DNA of 64,000 nt, taken from positions 62,001 to 126,000 of the forward strand of contig NZ_JAFBFG010000001.1 in assembly GCF_016909155.1 (NCBI RefSeq). The letters are read 5' to 3'. The notes below the pieces were generated by a model. It saw only the letters and a program-made list of their open reading frames with translations, searched no databases and was not told where the DNA came from. The position numbers were made by a program, and so were the translations under genes. The DNA is from Chryseomicrobium aureum. GTDB taxonomy: Bacteria; Bacillota; Bacilli; Bacillales_A; Planococcaceae. Below are positions 42,348 to 52,668 of this stretch, piece after piece. Numbering within the stretch: the first letter of the stretch is position 1; each line of letters starts with the position of its first letter.

Positions 42348-43291
42348 GTTTCATGCAGATACAAGACCTTCGTGTACACTATCCGATTCGCGGAGGATTC
42401 TTTAACACCATTCAAGATCACGTTCTTGCTGTTGACGGCATTAACATGGAATTTGAACAAGGCAAGACATATGGTCTAGTAGGCGAATCGGGCTGTGGGA
42501 AATCCACAACTGGAAAGTCTATTATCGGATTAGAAAAAATTACTTCTGGAAAAATCATCTATGAAGGTAAAGATGTAACGAACTCTCGCAGACAACGTAA
42601 TTCTGCCTACAATCGTGACATTCAAATGATTTTCCAAGATGCACATTCTAGCTTAAATCCACGTAAACGTGTATCAGAAATTTTAGCTGAACCAATTCGT
42701 AACTTCTTAAAATTATCGCCTGATGAGGAACGTCGTCGTATTAACGAACTGCTTGCTATCGTCGGGATGCCTGAAGATGTGAAGTTGAAGTACCCACATG
42801 AATTCTCAGGTGGTCAGAAGCAACGTATCGGAATTGCCCGTGCAATTGCGACAAACCCTAAATTAATTATTGCAGATGAGCCAGTATCAGCACTTGACCT
42901 CTCTGTTCAAGCGCAAGTACTGAACTTCATGAAAGATATCCAACAAGAACTAGGTCTTACTTATTTGTTTATCTCTCACGACCTTGGTGTCGTTAAACAT
43001 ATGTGTGACGAAATCAACATCATGTATAAAGGTCGATTCGTAGAAACAGGAACTCGTGATGAAATATACGGGGACCCACAACACATCTATACGAAACGTT
43101 TATTATCTGCAATTCCAAACATTGATCCTTCTACACGCGATGAGCGTAAAATTGAGCGCCAACGTGTGGAAGCGAACTATCATACAGAAAACAAAAAATA
43201 TTTCGATGAAAATGGTCGAGTATTTGATTTACGCCCAATCTCTGACACGCACCAAGTGGCGATGACAGCAGCAGAACAGGGGGGCAACTAA
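42344..43291 (+). CDS. oppF: Oligopeptide ABC transporter ATP-binding protein OppF
   Basis: Second ATPase of the Opp importer, 315 residues: Walker A GESGCGKSTTGKS, signature FSGGQKQRIGIARA, Walker B LIIADEPVSALD and the switch His in FISHDLG. It overlaps oppD by ATGA and lies three bases from oppB, so translation of D, F and B is tightly linked. Confidence 0.94.
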   Translation: MSFMQIQDLRVHYPIRGGFFNTIQDHVLAVDGINMEFEQGKTYGLVGESGCGKSTTGKSIIGLEKITSGKIIYEGKDVTNSRRQRNSAYNRDIQMIFQDAHSSLNPRKRVSEILAEPIRNFLKLSPDEERRRINELLAIVGMPEDVKLKYPHEFSGGQKQRIGIARAIATNPKLIIADEPVSALDLSVQAQVLNFMKDIQQELGLTYLFISHDLGVVKHMCDEINIMYKGRFVETGTRDEIYGDPQHIYTKRLLSAIPNIDPSTRDERKIERQRVEANYHTENKKYFDENGRVFDLRPISDTHQVAMTAAEQGGN

Positions 43292-43293
43292 CT

Positions 43294-44256
43294 ATGTGGA
43301 AAACGGTAGTACGACGATTTCTCGTCATGATTCCTCAGTTGTTTGTACTAAGTTTATTAATCTTCATCATGGCAAAATTCATGCCTGGTGATCCCTTTAC
43401 TGGTTTGATCACACCTGAAACAGATCCGGCTCGTGTTGAGCAACTGCGCCAAGCGGCTGGTTTTTATGATCCGTGGTACATCCAATATATTAATTGGATG
43501 GGGAATGCCTTCCAAGGAGACTTTGGGCGTTCTTATACGTTTAACCAACCAGTTTCAACACTGATTGGTGCACGAGCACTTAATACGTTCTGGTTATCGT
43601 TAGTGAGTGTTGGCCTATTGTATCTATTAGCTATTCCTCTAGGGGTACTGGCGGGGCGCTATCAAGATACTATTCTTGATAAATCAATCGTATTCTACAG
43701 CTTTATCGTTTATGCGATTCCAACATTTGTACTCGGTTTAATCTCAGTATTCTTCTTCGGATACGAACTAGGTTGGTTCCCGACAAGTGGTACAGTTAGT
43801 ATAGGTGCTGACCCTGGAACCTTTGGATATGTACTAAGTAAGATTTATCACTTACTGTTACCAGCGATGGTCTTCGCAGTATTAGGAACAACGGGTGTCA
43901 TTCAGTATCTACGTACGGAAATCATTGACTCCAAAACAATGGATTATGTTCGCACTGCGCGAGCAAAAGGTATTCCAAATAATAAAGTTTATTCACGACA
44001 CATCTTCCGTAACTCATTGTTACCAATCGCAGCATTCCTTGGATTTACAATAACAAACCTTTTAGGTGGATCGATCTTCATTGAAACGATTTTCGGTTAC
44101 CAAGGAATGGGCCAATTGTTTGTACAGGCAATCAACGGTCGTGACTATAGTGTAATTACAACACTGGTATTGCTTTTCGGATTCTTAACATTATTGGGAA
44201 GTCTACTATCCGATATCATCATGAGTATTGTTGACCCACGTATCCGGATTGATTGA
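43294..44256 (+). CDS. oppB: Oligopeptide ABC transporter permease OppB
   Basis: A 320-residue permease with six membrane segments, starting RRFLVMIPQLFVLSLLIFIMAKFMPGDPF, the typical N-terminal helix and periplasmic PGDP motif. The EAA-type coupling loop is in YVRTARAKGIPNNKVYSRHIFRNSLLPI (about residues 222-249). The start ATG follows GGGGGCAAC close behind oppF. Confidence 0.94.
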   Translation: MWKTVVRRFLVMIPQLFVLSLLIFIMAKFMPGDPFTGLITPETDPARVEQLRQAAGFYDPWYIQYINWMGNAFQGDFGRSYTFNQPVSTLIGARALNTFWLSLVSVGLLYLLAIPLGVLAGRYQDTILDKSIVFYSFIVYAIPTFVLGLISVFFFGYELGWFPTSGTVSIGADPGTFGYVLSKIYHLLLPAMVFAVLGTTGVIQYLRTEIIDSKTMDYVRTARAKGIPNNKVYSRHIFRNSLLPIAAFLGFTITNLLGGSIFIETIFGYQGMGQLFVQAINGRDYSVITTLVLLFGFLTLLGSLLSDIIMSIVDPRIRID

Positions 44257-44286
44257 CAAACATAATGGAAAAGGAGGATTCGAACG

Positions 44287-45195
44287 ATGGCTGAAAAACA
44301 GACTATTGATGTAGAGAAAAAAACACCTGCAGCCGCGCCACCTACTGGATTTCAAGTAATCTGGCGTGAGTTTTCTAAAGATAAACTAGCAATGACATCA
44401 TTGATTTTCTTAATTGTTTTGATTACTACAATTTATATTTGGTCATTTATGATTGATCAAACGCAGTTGATGCGAATCAGTTTACGAGATCAAATGGCAC
44501 CACCAGGTAGTGACTTTTGGCTAGGCGCAGATAAAGGAGGCCGAGATATATTAGGCCAACTCATTATTGGAGCGCGTAATTCGATTACAATTGCCATCTC
44601 AGTAACTTTGATTACTGGTATTGTTGGTATAGCAATTGGTTTAATCACAGGGTATTTCGGTGGATGGATTGATAACATCTTCATGCGAATCATTGATTTC
44701 TTCATTACGATTCCATCATTGATGATCATTATTGTATTCATTTCTATCGTTCCAAAATATACAGTAGTAACTTTCGTTCTAATCATGAGTGTCTTCTTGT
44801 GGGTAGGAACTGCACGTCTCGTACGTAGTAAAGCTTTAACAGAAAGTCGCCGCGATTATATCAACGCCTCTAAAACAATGGGAACAAGTGACTCTGTCAT
44901 TATTTTTAAAGAAATGATGCCGAACTTATCGTCCATTCTAATTGTTGAAATGACGTTAAACTTTGCTGGAAATGTTGGTCTTGAGACAGGATTATCGTAT
45001 CTAGGATTTGGGTTGCCACCATCAACACCATCTCTTGGGACGCTCGTTGCGTATGCTAATGATCCATTTATTTTAGAAAATGCATGGTGGAACTGGTTGC
45101 CAGCTTCATTATTAATTTTATTACTAATGTTGGCAATTAACTATGTTGGACAGGCAATACGCCGTTCGGCAGATGCGCGTCAGCGCTTAGGGTGA
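44287..45195 (+). CDS. oppC: Oligopeptide ABC transporter permease OppC
   Basis: A 302-residue permease with a cytoplasmic N-terminus, a first membrane segment (about 36-56) and five C-terminal segments. The loop LGADKGGRDILGQLIIGARNSI and the EAA region RRDYINASKTMGTSDSVIIFKEMMPN are characteristic of OppC/DppC. AAGGAGGATTCGAACG precedes the ATG. Confidence 0.94.
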   Translation: MAEKQTIDVEKKTPAAAPPTGFQVIWREFSKDKLAMTSLIFLIVLITTIYIWSFMIDQTQLMRISLRDQMAPPGSDFWLGADKGGRDILGQLIIGARNSITIAISVTLITGIVGIAIGLITGYFGGWIDNIFMRIIDFFITIPSLMIIIVFISIVPKYTVVTFVLIMSVFLWVGTARLVRSKALTESRRDYINASKTMGTSDSVIIFKEMMPNLSSILIVEMTLNFAGNVGLETGLSYLGFGLPPSTPSLGTLVAYANDPFILENAWWNWLPASLLILLLMLAINYVGQAIRRSADARQRLG

Positions 45196-45249
45196 TATTA
45201 AACGTACATCGTTTGATATAAAAAGAGAGTATAAAAAGGAGGAAAACGA

Positions 45250-47073
45250 ATGAATAAGAAGCTTTTAGCTATACTTGCGTTGCTAGTTGCATTCATGTTG
45301 TTCTTAGCAGCATGTAACAACGAAGAAGAAGCAACTCCAAGCGAAGAGCCAGGTACTTCTGAAGAAGGTACTGAAGAAGGCACTGAAGAGGGCGCAGAAT
45401 CTACTGAAGATTTATTCCCAACTGTACTTGAAAACGAAGGTGACGCAATTGAAGGTGGAACTTTAAAGGTTGCATTAGTAAATGATTCACCATTCCAAGG
45501 AATCTTCTCTTATACATTATATGAAGATGCATATGATGCAGATATTCTTTCTTGGTCAAGTAACTCACTTTTCAAAACTGATGGTGACTTCTTATTGACA
45601 AACGATGGAATTGCTTCTATCGAAGTTGATGGAGACAACAACAAAGCAACAATCACAATCAATCAAGATACATTATGGTCTGATGGCGAACCGTTAAAAG
45701 CTGAAGACATCGTGCAACCATACTTGATCATCGGTCACCCAGATTATGCTGGTGTACGTTACGATGCTGATTTCCAAAATATCGTAGGTGCTGTTGAGTA
45801 CAATGCTGGTGAAGCTGATACAATCTCTGGTATTACAATCGTTGACGAGAAAACTGTAGAAATTCAATTCAACAAAGTATCTCCAGCTATCTACTCAGGT
45901 GGAGATGGTCTTTGGACATACGCAGAGCCAAGCCACATCGTTGGTGATATTCCTGTAGCAGAGCTTTTAGAGTCTGAAGCAGTTCGCGTAAACCCAGTTA
46001 CACTTGGTGCATTCAAATTTGATCGCATCGTACCTGGTGAGTCTGTATCATTCGTCCGTAACGAAAATTACTGGGCTGGCGAAGCGAAGTTAGATGGCGT
46101 TGTCATCCAAACTGTACCATCAGCATCTGCTGCAAAAGCAATGGAGACTGGTGAGTATGACTTAGCTATGTCATTCCCAACAAGTGCTTATGAAAATGTA
46201 AAAGACCTTGAAAACATTACTCTTCTTGGTCGTGAAGAACTTTACTACTCGTACCTTGGTTTCAAGCTTGGGAAATTCAACTACGATACAAACTTAGTTG
46301 AAACTGATATTGAAGGTTCAAAAATGGGTGACATAGAGCTTCGTAAAGCTATGGGTTACGCATTAGATATCGAACAAGTATCTGAAGTATTCTACTTCGG
46401 TCTTCGTGAGCGTGCGAATTCTCTAATTCCACCAGTATTTGCTTCATTCCACGATCCATCACTTGAAGGATACGTGTATGACCCAGAAATGGCGAACCAA
46501 ATTCTTGATGACGCTGGTTACGAAGACGTAGACGGCGACGGACTACGTGAAGATCCAAACGGTGAAAAACTTGAAATCATGTTAGCAGCTATGTCTGGTG
46601 ACGAGACTCAAGAACAAGTAATCAACTACTACCTACAAAACTGGCAAGAAGTTGGTCTTGATGTGCAACTTGCAACTGGTCGTCTAATCGAGTTCAACAC
46701 ATTCTACGACAAAGTACAAGCTGACGATCCAGAAATCGATATCTTCATGGGTGCATGGGGTACTGGTACAAACCCATCTCCATCAGGATTATATTCTGAA
46801 ACTGCAGTTTACAACTTCAGCCGTTATACGTCTGAAGAGCTAGAAGGCTTACTACAAGCTATCGACTCTGTAGAAGCTCTTGATGCTGATTTCCGTGCAA
46901 GTAAATTCCGTGAGTGGCAAGAATACATGCATGAAGTTTCTGCTGTAATCCCAATGCAGTTCCGATATGAGTTACTTCCAATTAACGATCGCGTTAAAAA
47001 CTATGACTTCAGCTATGAAACAGATTTCGATTTAATCGACATCGAACTTACTGCTGATGCTCCAGTGAAATAA
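45250..47073 (+). CDS. oppA: Oligopeptide-binding lipoprotein OppA
   Basis: Extracellular receptor for oligopeptides, SBP family 5. The 607-residue precursor has a signal peptide with lipobox FLAAC (Cys22), a low-complexity acidic linker (SEEPGTSEEGTEEGTEEGAE), then the bilobed domain with TITINQDTLWSDGEPLKAEDIV and NPVTLGAFKFDRIVPGE. It is the last gene of the operon, and its strong AAAAGGAGGAAAACG ribosome site and own terminator suit high expression. It may be a receptor for peptide signals as well as nutrients; that is inference. Confidence 0.95.
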   Translation: MNKKLLAILALLVAFMLFLAACNNEEEATPSEEPGTSEEGTEEGTEEGAESTEDLFPTVLENEGDAIEGGTLKVALVNDSPFQGIFSYTLYEDAYDADILSWSSNSLFKTDGDFLLTNDGIASIEVDGDNNKATITINQDTLWSDGEPLKAEDIVQPYLIIGHPDYAGVRYDADFQNIVGAVEYNAGEADTISGITIVDEKTVEIQFNKVSPAIYSGGDGLWTYAEPSHIVGDIPVAELLESEAVRVNPVTLGAFKFDRIVPGESVSFVRNENYWAGEAKLDGVVIQTVPSASAAKAMETGEYDLAMSFPTSAYENVKDLENITLLGREELYYSYLGFKLGKFNYDTNLVETDIEGSKMGDIELRKAMGYALDIEQVSEVFYFGLRERANSLIPPVFASFHDPSLEGYVYDPEMANQILDDAGYEDVDGDGLREDPNGEKLEIMLAAMSGDETQEQVINYYLQNWQEVGLDVQLATGRLIEFNTFYDKVQADDPEIDIFMGAWGTGTNPSPSGLYSETAVYNFSRYTSEELEGLLQAIDSVEALDADFRASKFREWQEYMHEVSAVIPMQFRYELLPINDRVKNYDFSYETDFDLIDIELTADAPVK

Positions 47074-47082
47074 TTCACGCCA

Positions 47083-47121
47083 AGGCCCTTTACAGATTCT
47101 TCTGTAAAGGGTCTTTTTTTC
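47083..47121 (+). terminator. Terminator of the opp operon
   Basis: A 14-bp hairpin (AGGCCCTTTACAGA, 47083-47096, with 47101-47114, one wobble) is followed by T residues. Confidence 0.92.
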
Positions 47122-47147
47122 ATATAGTGAAAGGAAAGGGGAATACT

Positions 47148-48555
<1,408 letters not shown>

Positions 48556-48565
48556 ATTTGACAAA

Positions 48566-48594
48566 AGTATAGCTTACTTCGAACAGTCATGCAA
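48566..48594 (-). promoter_or_regulatory. Candidate trpS promoter
   Basis: On the - strand, TTGCAT (48594-48589), 17 bases, TATACT (48571-48566) lies just upstream of the T-box leader. Confidence 0.55.
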
Positions 48595-48662
48595 TGTCTA
48601 TATTCAGTCTTTTCACACAGTAAAACAATTGGTACACTTAACATAGAAAGGAAGATGTATAC

Positions 48663-49871
48663 ATGAGATCGTATCGAATGATAGCTCTTGCGACCAGTGT
48701 TCTATTAACAACTAGCCTTTTAGCACCGTCATCCACGTTTGCTGAGGATGAAAGAGAACCTTTCATGGGAAAACAATTTACATATTCAACGATTGATGAA
48801 GAAGTTTTAGAAGCTTCTGCGTTATTTCGATTTTCATCAGGTTTAACTTTTGACTATCCAGATGCTGTTCGAGGAATTTATGTCACAGGCCACTCAGCAG
48901 GTGGAGAACGCTTTTCACGTCTTGTTGACCTTCTTGACTCAACAGACCTTAACGCGATGGTGATTGATGTCAAAGATGATTTTGGCAATTTAACGTACAT
49001 ACCAGAAGAAGATAGCCCACTCGCTGCCTACGACATTGGAAAACCGTTTGTGAAGGATATGAGAGGCGTTCTTGAAATTATGGAAGAGAAGCAAATCTAT
49101 CCGATTGCACGAGTAGTAGTATTCAAAGATACGGAACTTGCAGAACGTAAACCGGAATGGTCATTCCAAGAAGGTTCGTCTGTATGGAAGAATCGCCGTG
49201 GGGAAGCGTTTGTAAACCCATTCTTACAAGAAGTATGGGATTATAATGTGGAAATAGCGATTGAAGCTGCTGAGATGGGGTATAAAGAAATTCAATTTGA
49301 TTATGTTCGTTTTCCAGAGGGGTTTGAGAATCGTTGGGAAAGTTTGAACTATTCTCAAGGAGATTATGCTACATCTGGTTTAGATGACGTTCAGAGCAGG
49401 GTACAAGCAGTAACCGACTTTGTTGCATATGCACGGGAGAAACTGAAGCCTTATGATGTAGAAGTTTCAGTAGATATATTTGGTTATTCTGCAACATTAC
49501 CGGAAGCACCTGGAATCGGTCAAAATTTCTCTAAAATCTCCGATAACGTGGATGTTATTTCATCTATGATTTATCCAAGCCACTGGACATCGTATTTTGG
49601 GATTGCGAAACCAGATTTAGAGCCTTACCGTTTAGTGCAAGAGTATGCGAAAGTTGAAAATGCAAAACTTGCGGAATTAGAAAATCCTCCGACTTCAAGG
49701 CCATGGATCCAAGATTTCACCGCTTCGTATTTAGGTGCGGGGAATTATAAAGTGTATGGCAAACAGGAAGTGGAAGATCAAATTCGTGCATTGAACGAGG
49801 CAGGAATTGATGAATTTCTATTATGGAACGCAGGTAACTCGTATACACCTAATGTAGATTACACTCCATAG
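48663..49871 (+). CDS. Secreted putative glycoside hydrolase (DUF4015)
   Basis: A 402-residue exported protein: signal peptide (about 1-27, ending TFA) followed by a DUF4015 putative glycosyl hydrolase domain. Family-type segments are AVRGIYVTGHSAGGERFSRLVDLLDSTDLNAMVIDVKDD, IARVVVFKD, YKEIQFDYVRFPEG and VDIFGYSATLPEAPGIGQ. The substrate is unknown; cell-wall or exopolysaccharide glycans are guesses. A TTTTCA-17-TACACT promoter-like pair lies near 48611-48639. Monocistronic. Confidence 0.86.
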   Translation: MRSYRMIALATSVLLTTSLLAPSSTFAEDEREPFMGKQFTYSTIDEEVLEASALFRFSSGLTFDYPDAVRGIYVTGHSAGGERFSRLVDLLDSTDLNAMVIDVKDDFGNLTYIPEEDSPLAAYDIGKPFVKDMRGVLEIMEEKQIYPIARVVVFKDTELAERKPEWSFQEGSSVWKNRRGEAFVNPFLQEVWDYNVEIAIEAAEMGYKEIQFDYVRFPEGFENRWESLNYSQGDYATSGLDDVQSRVQAVTDFVAYAREKLKPYDVEVSVDIFGYSATLPEAPGIGQNFSKISDNVDVISSMIYPSHWTSYFGIAKPDLEPYRLVQEYAKVENAKLAELENPPTSRPWIQDFTASYLGAGNYKVYGKQEVEDQIRALNEAGIDEFLLWNAGNSYTPNVDYTP

Positions 49872-49895
49872 TAATGCGAAAAGAGTAAACAAATG

Positions 49896-49936
49896 CCAGT
49901 AGTGCTCTAGACTATCTAGAGTAACTGCTGGTTTTT
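49896..49936 (+). terminator. Terminator after the DUF4015 gene
   Basis: CCAGTAGT and CTCTAGA pair with TCTAGAG and ACTGCTGG, followed by TTTTT. Confidence 0.85.
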
Positions 49937-50279
49937 CAAATTTATCAATCAATTATTTTATATTTTATGCAACCTTTTGTGTTAGTTATGCGTACTACTA
50001 TATATAGAACAGCAATTTTCAATGGATCAGCTCTAAATGAGAATGATTTTTTCTATTTAGTAAGACGAATTATGTTTATAATTAGCTTATGCTGGGTAAA
50101 CTGGTATTACACCTTGTAACTATGTATAGTCACAATTAGTACATAAAATTATTTTAAATTTAGGGTTTAAAATCAAAGAAAATTGATGTATACTAAAACT
50201 ACAAGTTGTTATTTAGAGTTATTCTAATTTAAAGAATGTAACACACTTATAAATTTCTGAAAGGGCGTGTAATCAGATG
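49937..50279 (+). promoter_or_regulatory. AT-rich upstream region of spx with candidate promoter
   Basis: No gene is seen. The best promoter candidate is TTTAAA (50166-50171), 17 bases, TATACT (50189-50194), about 85 bases before spx. B. subtilis spx has several promoters and repressor sites, so the long AT-rich leader would fit, but no PerR or YodB site could be recognised with confidence. Confidence 0.45.
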
Positions 50280-50675
50280 ATGGTGACCCTCTATACTTCT
50301 CCAAGCTGTACGTCTTGCCGCAAAGCAAAGGCATGGTTGGAGGAACATGAAATTCCGTATACAGAGCGCAATATTTTCTCCGAACCTTTAACGATAGCTG
50401 AGATTAAGGAGATTCTTCGAATGACTGAGGATGGAACAGACGAAATTATTTCGACACGTTCGAAAATCTTCCAAAAATTAAATGTTGATTTGGACAGTTT
50501 ACCACTTCAACGCCTTTATGAGTTGATCAAAGATCATCCTGGACTTTTACGTCGTCCAATTATTATCGATGAGAAACGCTTACAGGTTGGCTATAATGAA
50601 GATGAAATCAGACGATTTTTACCACGCAAAGTGCGTGCTTATCAGTTGCTAGAAGCACAGCGCATGGTAAACTAA
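50280..50675 (+). CDS. spx: Redox-sensing transcriptional regulator Spx
   Basis: ArsC-fold regulator that binds the RNA polymerase alpha C-terminal domain and reprograms transcription under disulfide stress. The 131-residue product has the redox switch Cys10-Thr-Ser-Cys13 in [14 protein letters not shown] and the alpha-CTD contact region ([10 protein letters not shown]). ATG 50280 matches the usual [13 protein letters not shown] start; ATG 50277 directly before it would add one Met. Adaptors for its proteolysis or for Clp (mecA, spxH) are encoded downstream. Confidence 0.97.
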   Translation: MVTLYTSPSCTSCRKAKAWLEEHEIPYTERNIFSEPLTIAEIKEILRMTEDGTDEIISTRSKIFQKLNVDLDSLPLQRLYELIKDHPGLLRRPIIIDEKRLQVGYNEDEIRRFLPRKVRAYQLLEAQRMVN

Positions 50676-50684
50676 TCAAAGATG

Positions 50685-50720
50685 GAAGGAGTTGATTGCT
50701 AGTCGATCAACTCCTTCTTT
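50685..50720 (+). terminator. Terminator after spx
   Basis: GAAGGAGTTGAT (50685-50696) pairs with ATCAACTCCTTC (50706-50717); the T tract is short. Confidence 0.8.
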
Positions 50721-50818
50721 GTACCTTTTTCATCAAGCGGAACACTTTCAATTCAAAGCTATTCGTCATACAATAGAAATAAGCAGGACGCGGTTGAACC
50801 AGAGAGGAGATGTGTAGA

Positions 50819-51451
50819 ATGAATTACGAACGTATTAATGACACTACTTTGAAAATTTACATTTCATACATCGACATTGAAGAACGTGGATTCAACCCAG
50901 ATGAGATTTGGTTTAGCAGAGAGAAAAGTGAACAACTTTTCTGGGAAATGATGGATGAAGTTGAAGAAATCAATCCTTTTGATTTTGAAGGTCCATTATG
51001 GATTCAAGTACATGCTGTAGATAAAGGTATTGAAGTCGTCGTTACAAAACCAGATATTGCACAAGACGGTAAACCGGCAGATTATCCAGCACCCCTTGCA
51101 AAATTGATGGGTGAGTCAGAAAACCTATTTGATCAGGATTTACTTTCTGATGAAGAGCTTTATGATAAGGGACAATCCGTACTCTATCGATTCGCAGAAT
51201 TTGATGATCTACTCCCACTAGCAAGACGCTTACAAGATGAACTATTGTCTTCAAAGTTATTTTTCTATGAAGGGCACTACTATTTGGCATTAACTTTCAA
51301 TGAAGATGATGTGGATGAATACAAATTAAATCTTGAAAGCATTGTAGTCGAATATGCTTCAGTTGCATCTGTAACAATTCATGTTCTAGAAGAATATGCT
51401 AAAACGATTTTAGAAGAAGACGTATTCAAGCAACTATCCAAACACTTTTAA
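50819..51451 (+). CDS. mecA: ClpC adaptor protein MecA
   Basis: Adaptor that delivers substrates such as ComK to ClpCP and activates ClpC. The 210-residue product begins MNYERINDTTLKIYISYIDIEERGF, the conserved substrate-binding N-domain, followed by an acidic linker and the C-terminal ClpC-binding domain (about 120-210). ATG 50819 is preferred over an in-frame ATG at 50810 because it matches the family start and lies at proper distance from GAGAGGAG. Confidence 0.95.
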   Translation: MNYERINDTTLKIYISYIDIEERGFNPDEIWFSREKSEQLFWEMMDEVEEINPFDFEGPLWIQVHAVDKGIEVVVTKPDIAQDGKPADYPAPLAKLMGESENLFDQDLLSDEELYDKGQSVLYRFAEFDDLLPLARRLQDELLSSKLFFYEGHYYLALTFNEDDVDEYKLNLESIVVEYASVASVTIHVLEEYAKTILEEDVFKQLSKHF

Positions 51452-51476
51452 CCTCCTTTTTAGGAGGTTTTTTCTT
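51450..51476 (+). terminator. Terminator after mecA
   Basis: AACCTCC pairs with GGAGGTT around TTTTTA, followed by a T run; it includes the end of the mecA stop codon. Confidence 0.85.
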
Positions 51477-51520
51477 TTGGATGTGCTATAGTGTGAGCAG
51501 TACATGAAAGGAGAGGATTT

Positions 51521-52633
51521 ATGTTTACTGCAATCACTTCAGAAGGCTCAATTATATGCCTTTATGAAATGTCGCAACAAGCTATTCATCAGCTACCAAG
51601 GAGAGAGTATTATTGCCCGGAGTGTGAGCAGCGCCTAACATTAAAAAGAGGATCGGTAAAAGTCGCACACTTTGCACATGATGTATCATGCACGAACAGT
51701 GCTGCTTCACAACGTGAAACTCAAAATCACCTCACAGGTAAGTCCCTTATTTATTCTGCATTACGCACCCATTTTCATGACGTCCACCTTGAATTCTACA
51801 TCCCTACAATTGTTCAACGAGCAGATGTCTGTCTACAATCTCCAATCCCCATGATCTTTGAATTCCAGTGTAGTAAAATCTCAGCTGAACAATTACAATT
51901 GCGCACAGCAGGGTATCTTTCGCTTGGCTATCAGTGCCGATGGATTTTACACGCAGATTTTCTTCCCAAAAACCTCACAGATTTCTCCTACGTTAAACTC
52001 TCAAAATTTCTTCAAGCCGGCATTTTTACACACATGAATGGAAGTAAATCGATAACGTTTCTTTGTGTAAAAACCGCCACACTTCATCAACTAATTTTGT
52101 ATGAATTCTATACAGGAGACTATGCTGTTTGTGAACGGATAGAACTCCAAGGGAATTCCCCGCTTTCTTATATTAGTCAACCAAAGGTGATACAACCAAA
52201 ACCTCAAAAAGTACTCTATTTGTTAAAAAAGAATTATGAAAAGATGAGAAGGGAGGCATTCTTATTTTCGTTTTCAAAAGATAAACGTTTTCATTTCTTG
52301 ATCACCAAATGGAGAAAAACAGAAGCAACTTTCCCTACTTATATTGGTCTCCCATGTATGCTTCCTCATTCACTTGGACCAGATATCTACTGGCAGTTTG
52401 CGTATGTCAATTTCTTAGTGACATGTAGAGAGGGAACAGCTGATGATTTTTTATTTAGTTTATCTGATCACACGTTGCACACGACAAGGAATCTTCAATT
52501 AATAGAAACCTATTCATCCTTTCTAAAAGCAAATCATTTGCCACACCGGCCATTTTCTAAATCATCCAGTAAAACCTGCTATATTTCGCAATGGTATAGT
52601 TTTCAGATAGTTGCAAAACGTTCAAAAGATTGA
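51521..52633 (+). CDS. coiA: Competence protein CoiA
   Basis: A 370-residue CoiA-family protein, required in competent Firmicutes for recombination of incoming DNA. The N-terminal segment has a zinc-finger-like YYCPECEQRLTLKRG and FAHD..C; the central nuclease-like core has RADVCL and IFEFQCSKIS (D..ExQ pattern, about residues 95-125). The gene sits between mecA and pepF as in B. subtilis (yjbF). Whether the organism is naturally competent cannot be told from this window. Confidence 0.9.
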   Translation: MFTAITSEGSIICLYEMSQQAIHQLPRREYYCPECEQRLTLKRGSVKVAHFAHDVSCTNSAASQRETQNHLTGKSLIYSALRTHFHDVHLEFYIPTIVQRADVCLQSPIPMIFEFQCSKISAEQLQLRTAGYLSLGYQCRWILHADFLPKNLTDFSYVKLSKFLQAGIFTHMNGSKSITFLCVKTATLHQLILYEFYTGDYAVCERIELQGNSPLSYISQPKVIQPKPQKVLYLLKKNYEKMRREAFLFSFSKDKRFHFLITKWRKTEATFPTYIGLPCMLPHSLGPDIYWQFAYVNFLVTCREGTADDFLFSLSDHTLHTTRNLQLIETYSSFLKANHLPHRPFSKSSSKTCYISQWYSFQIVAKRSKD

Positions 52634-52668
52634 GAAAATAGGAAAGTATGCTAAGGAGGGAACAGCAA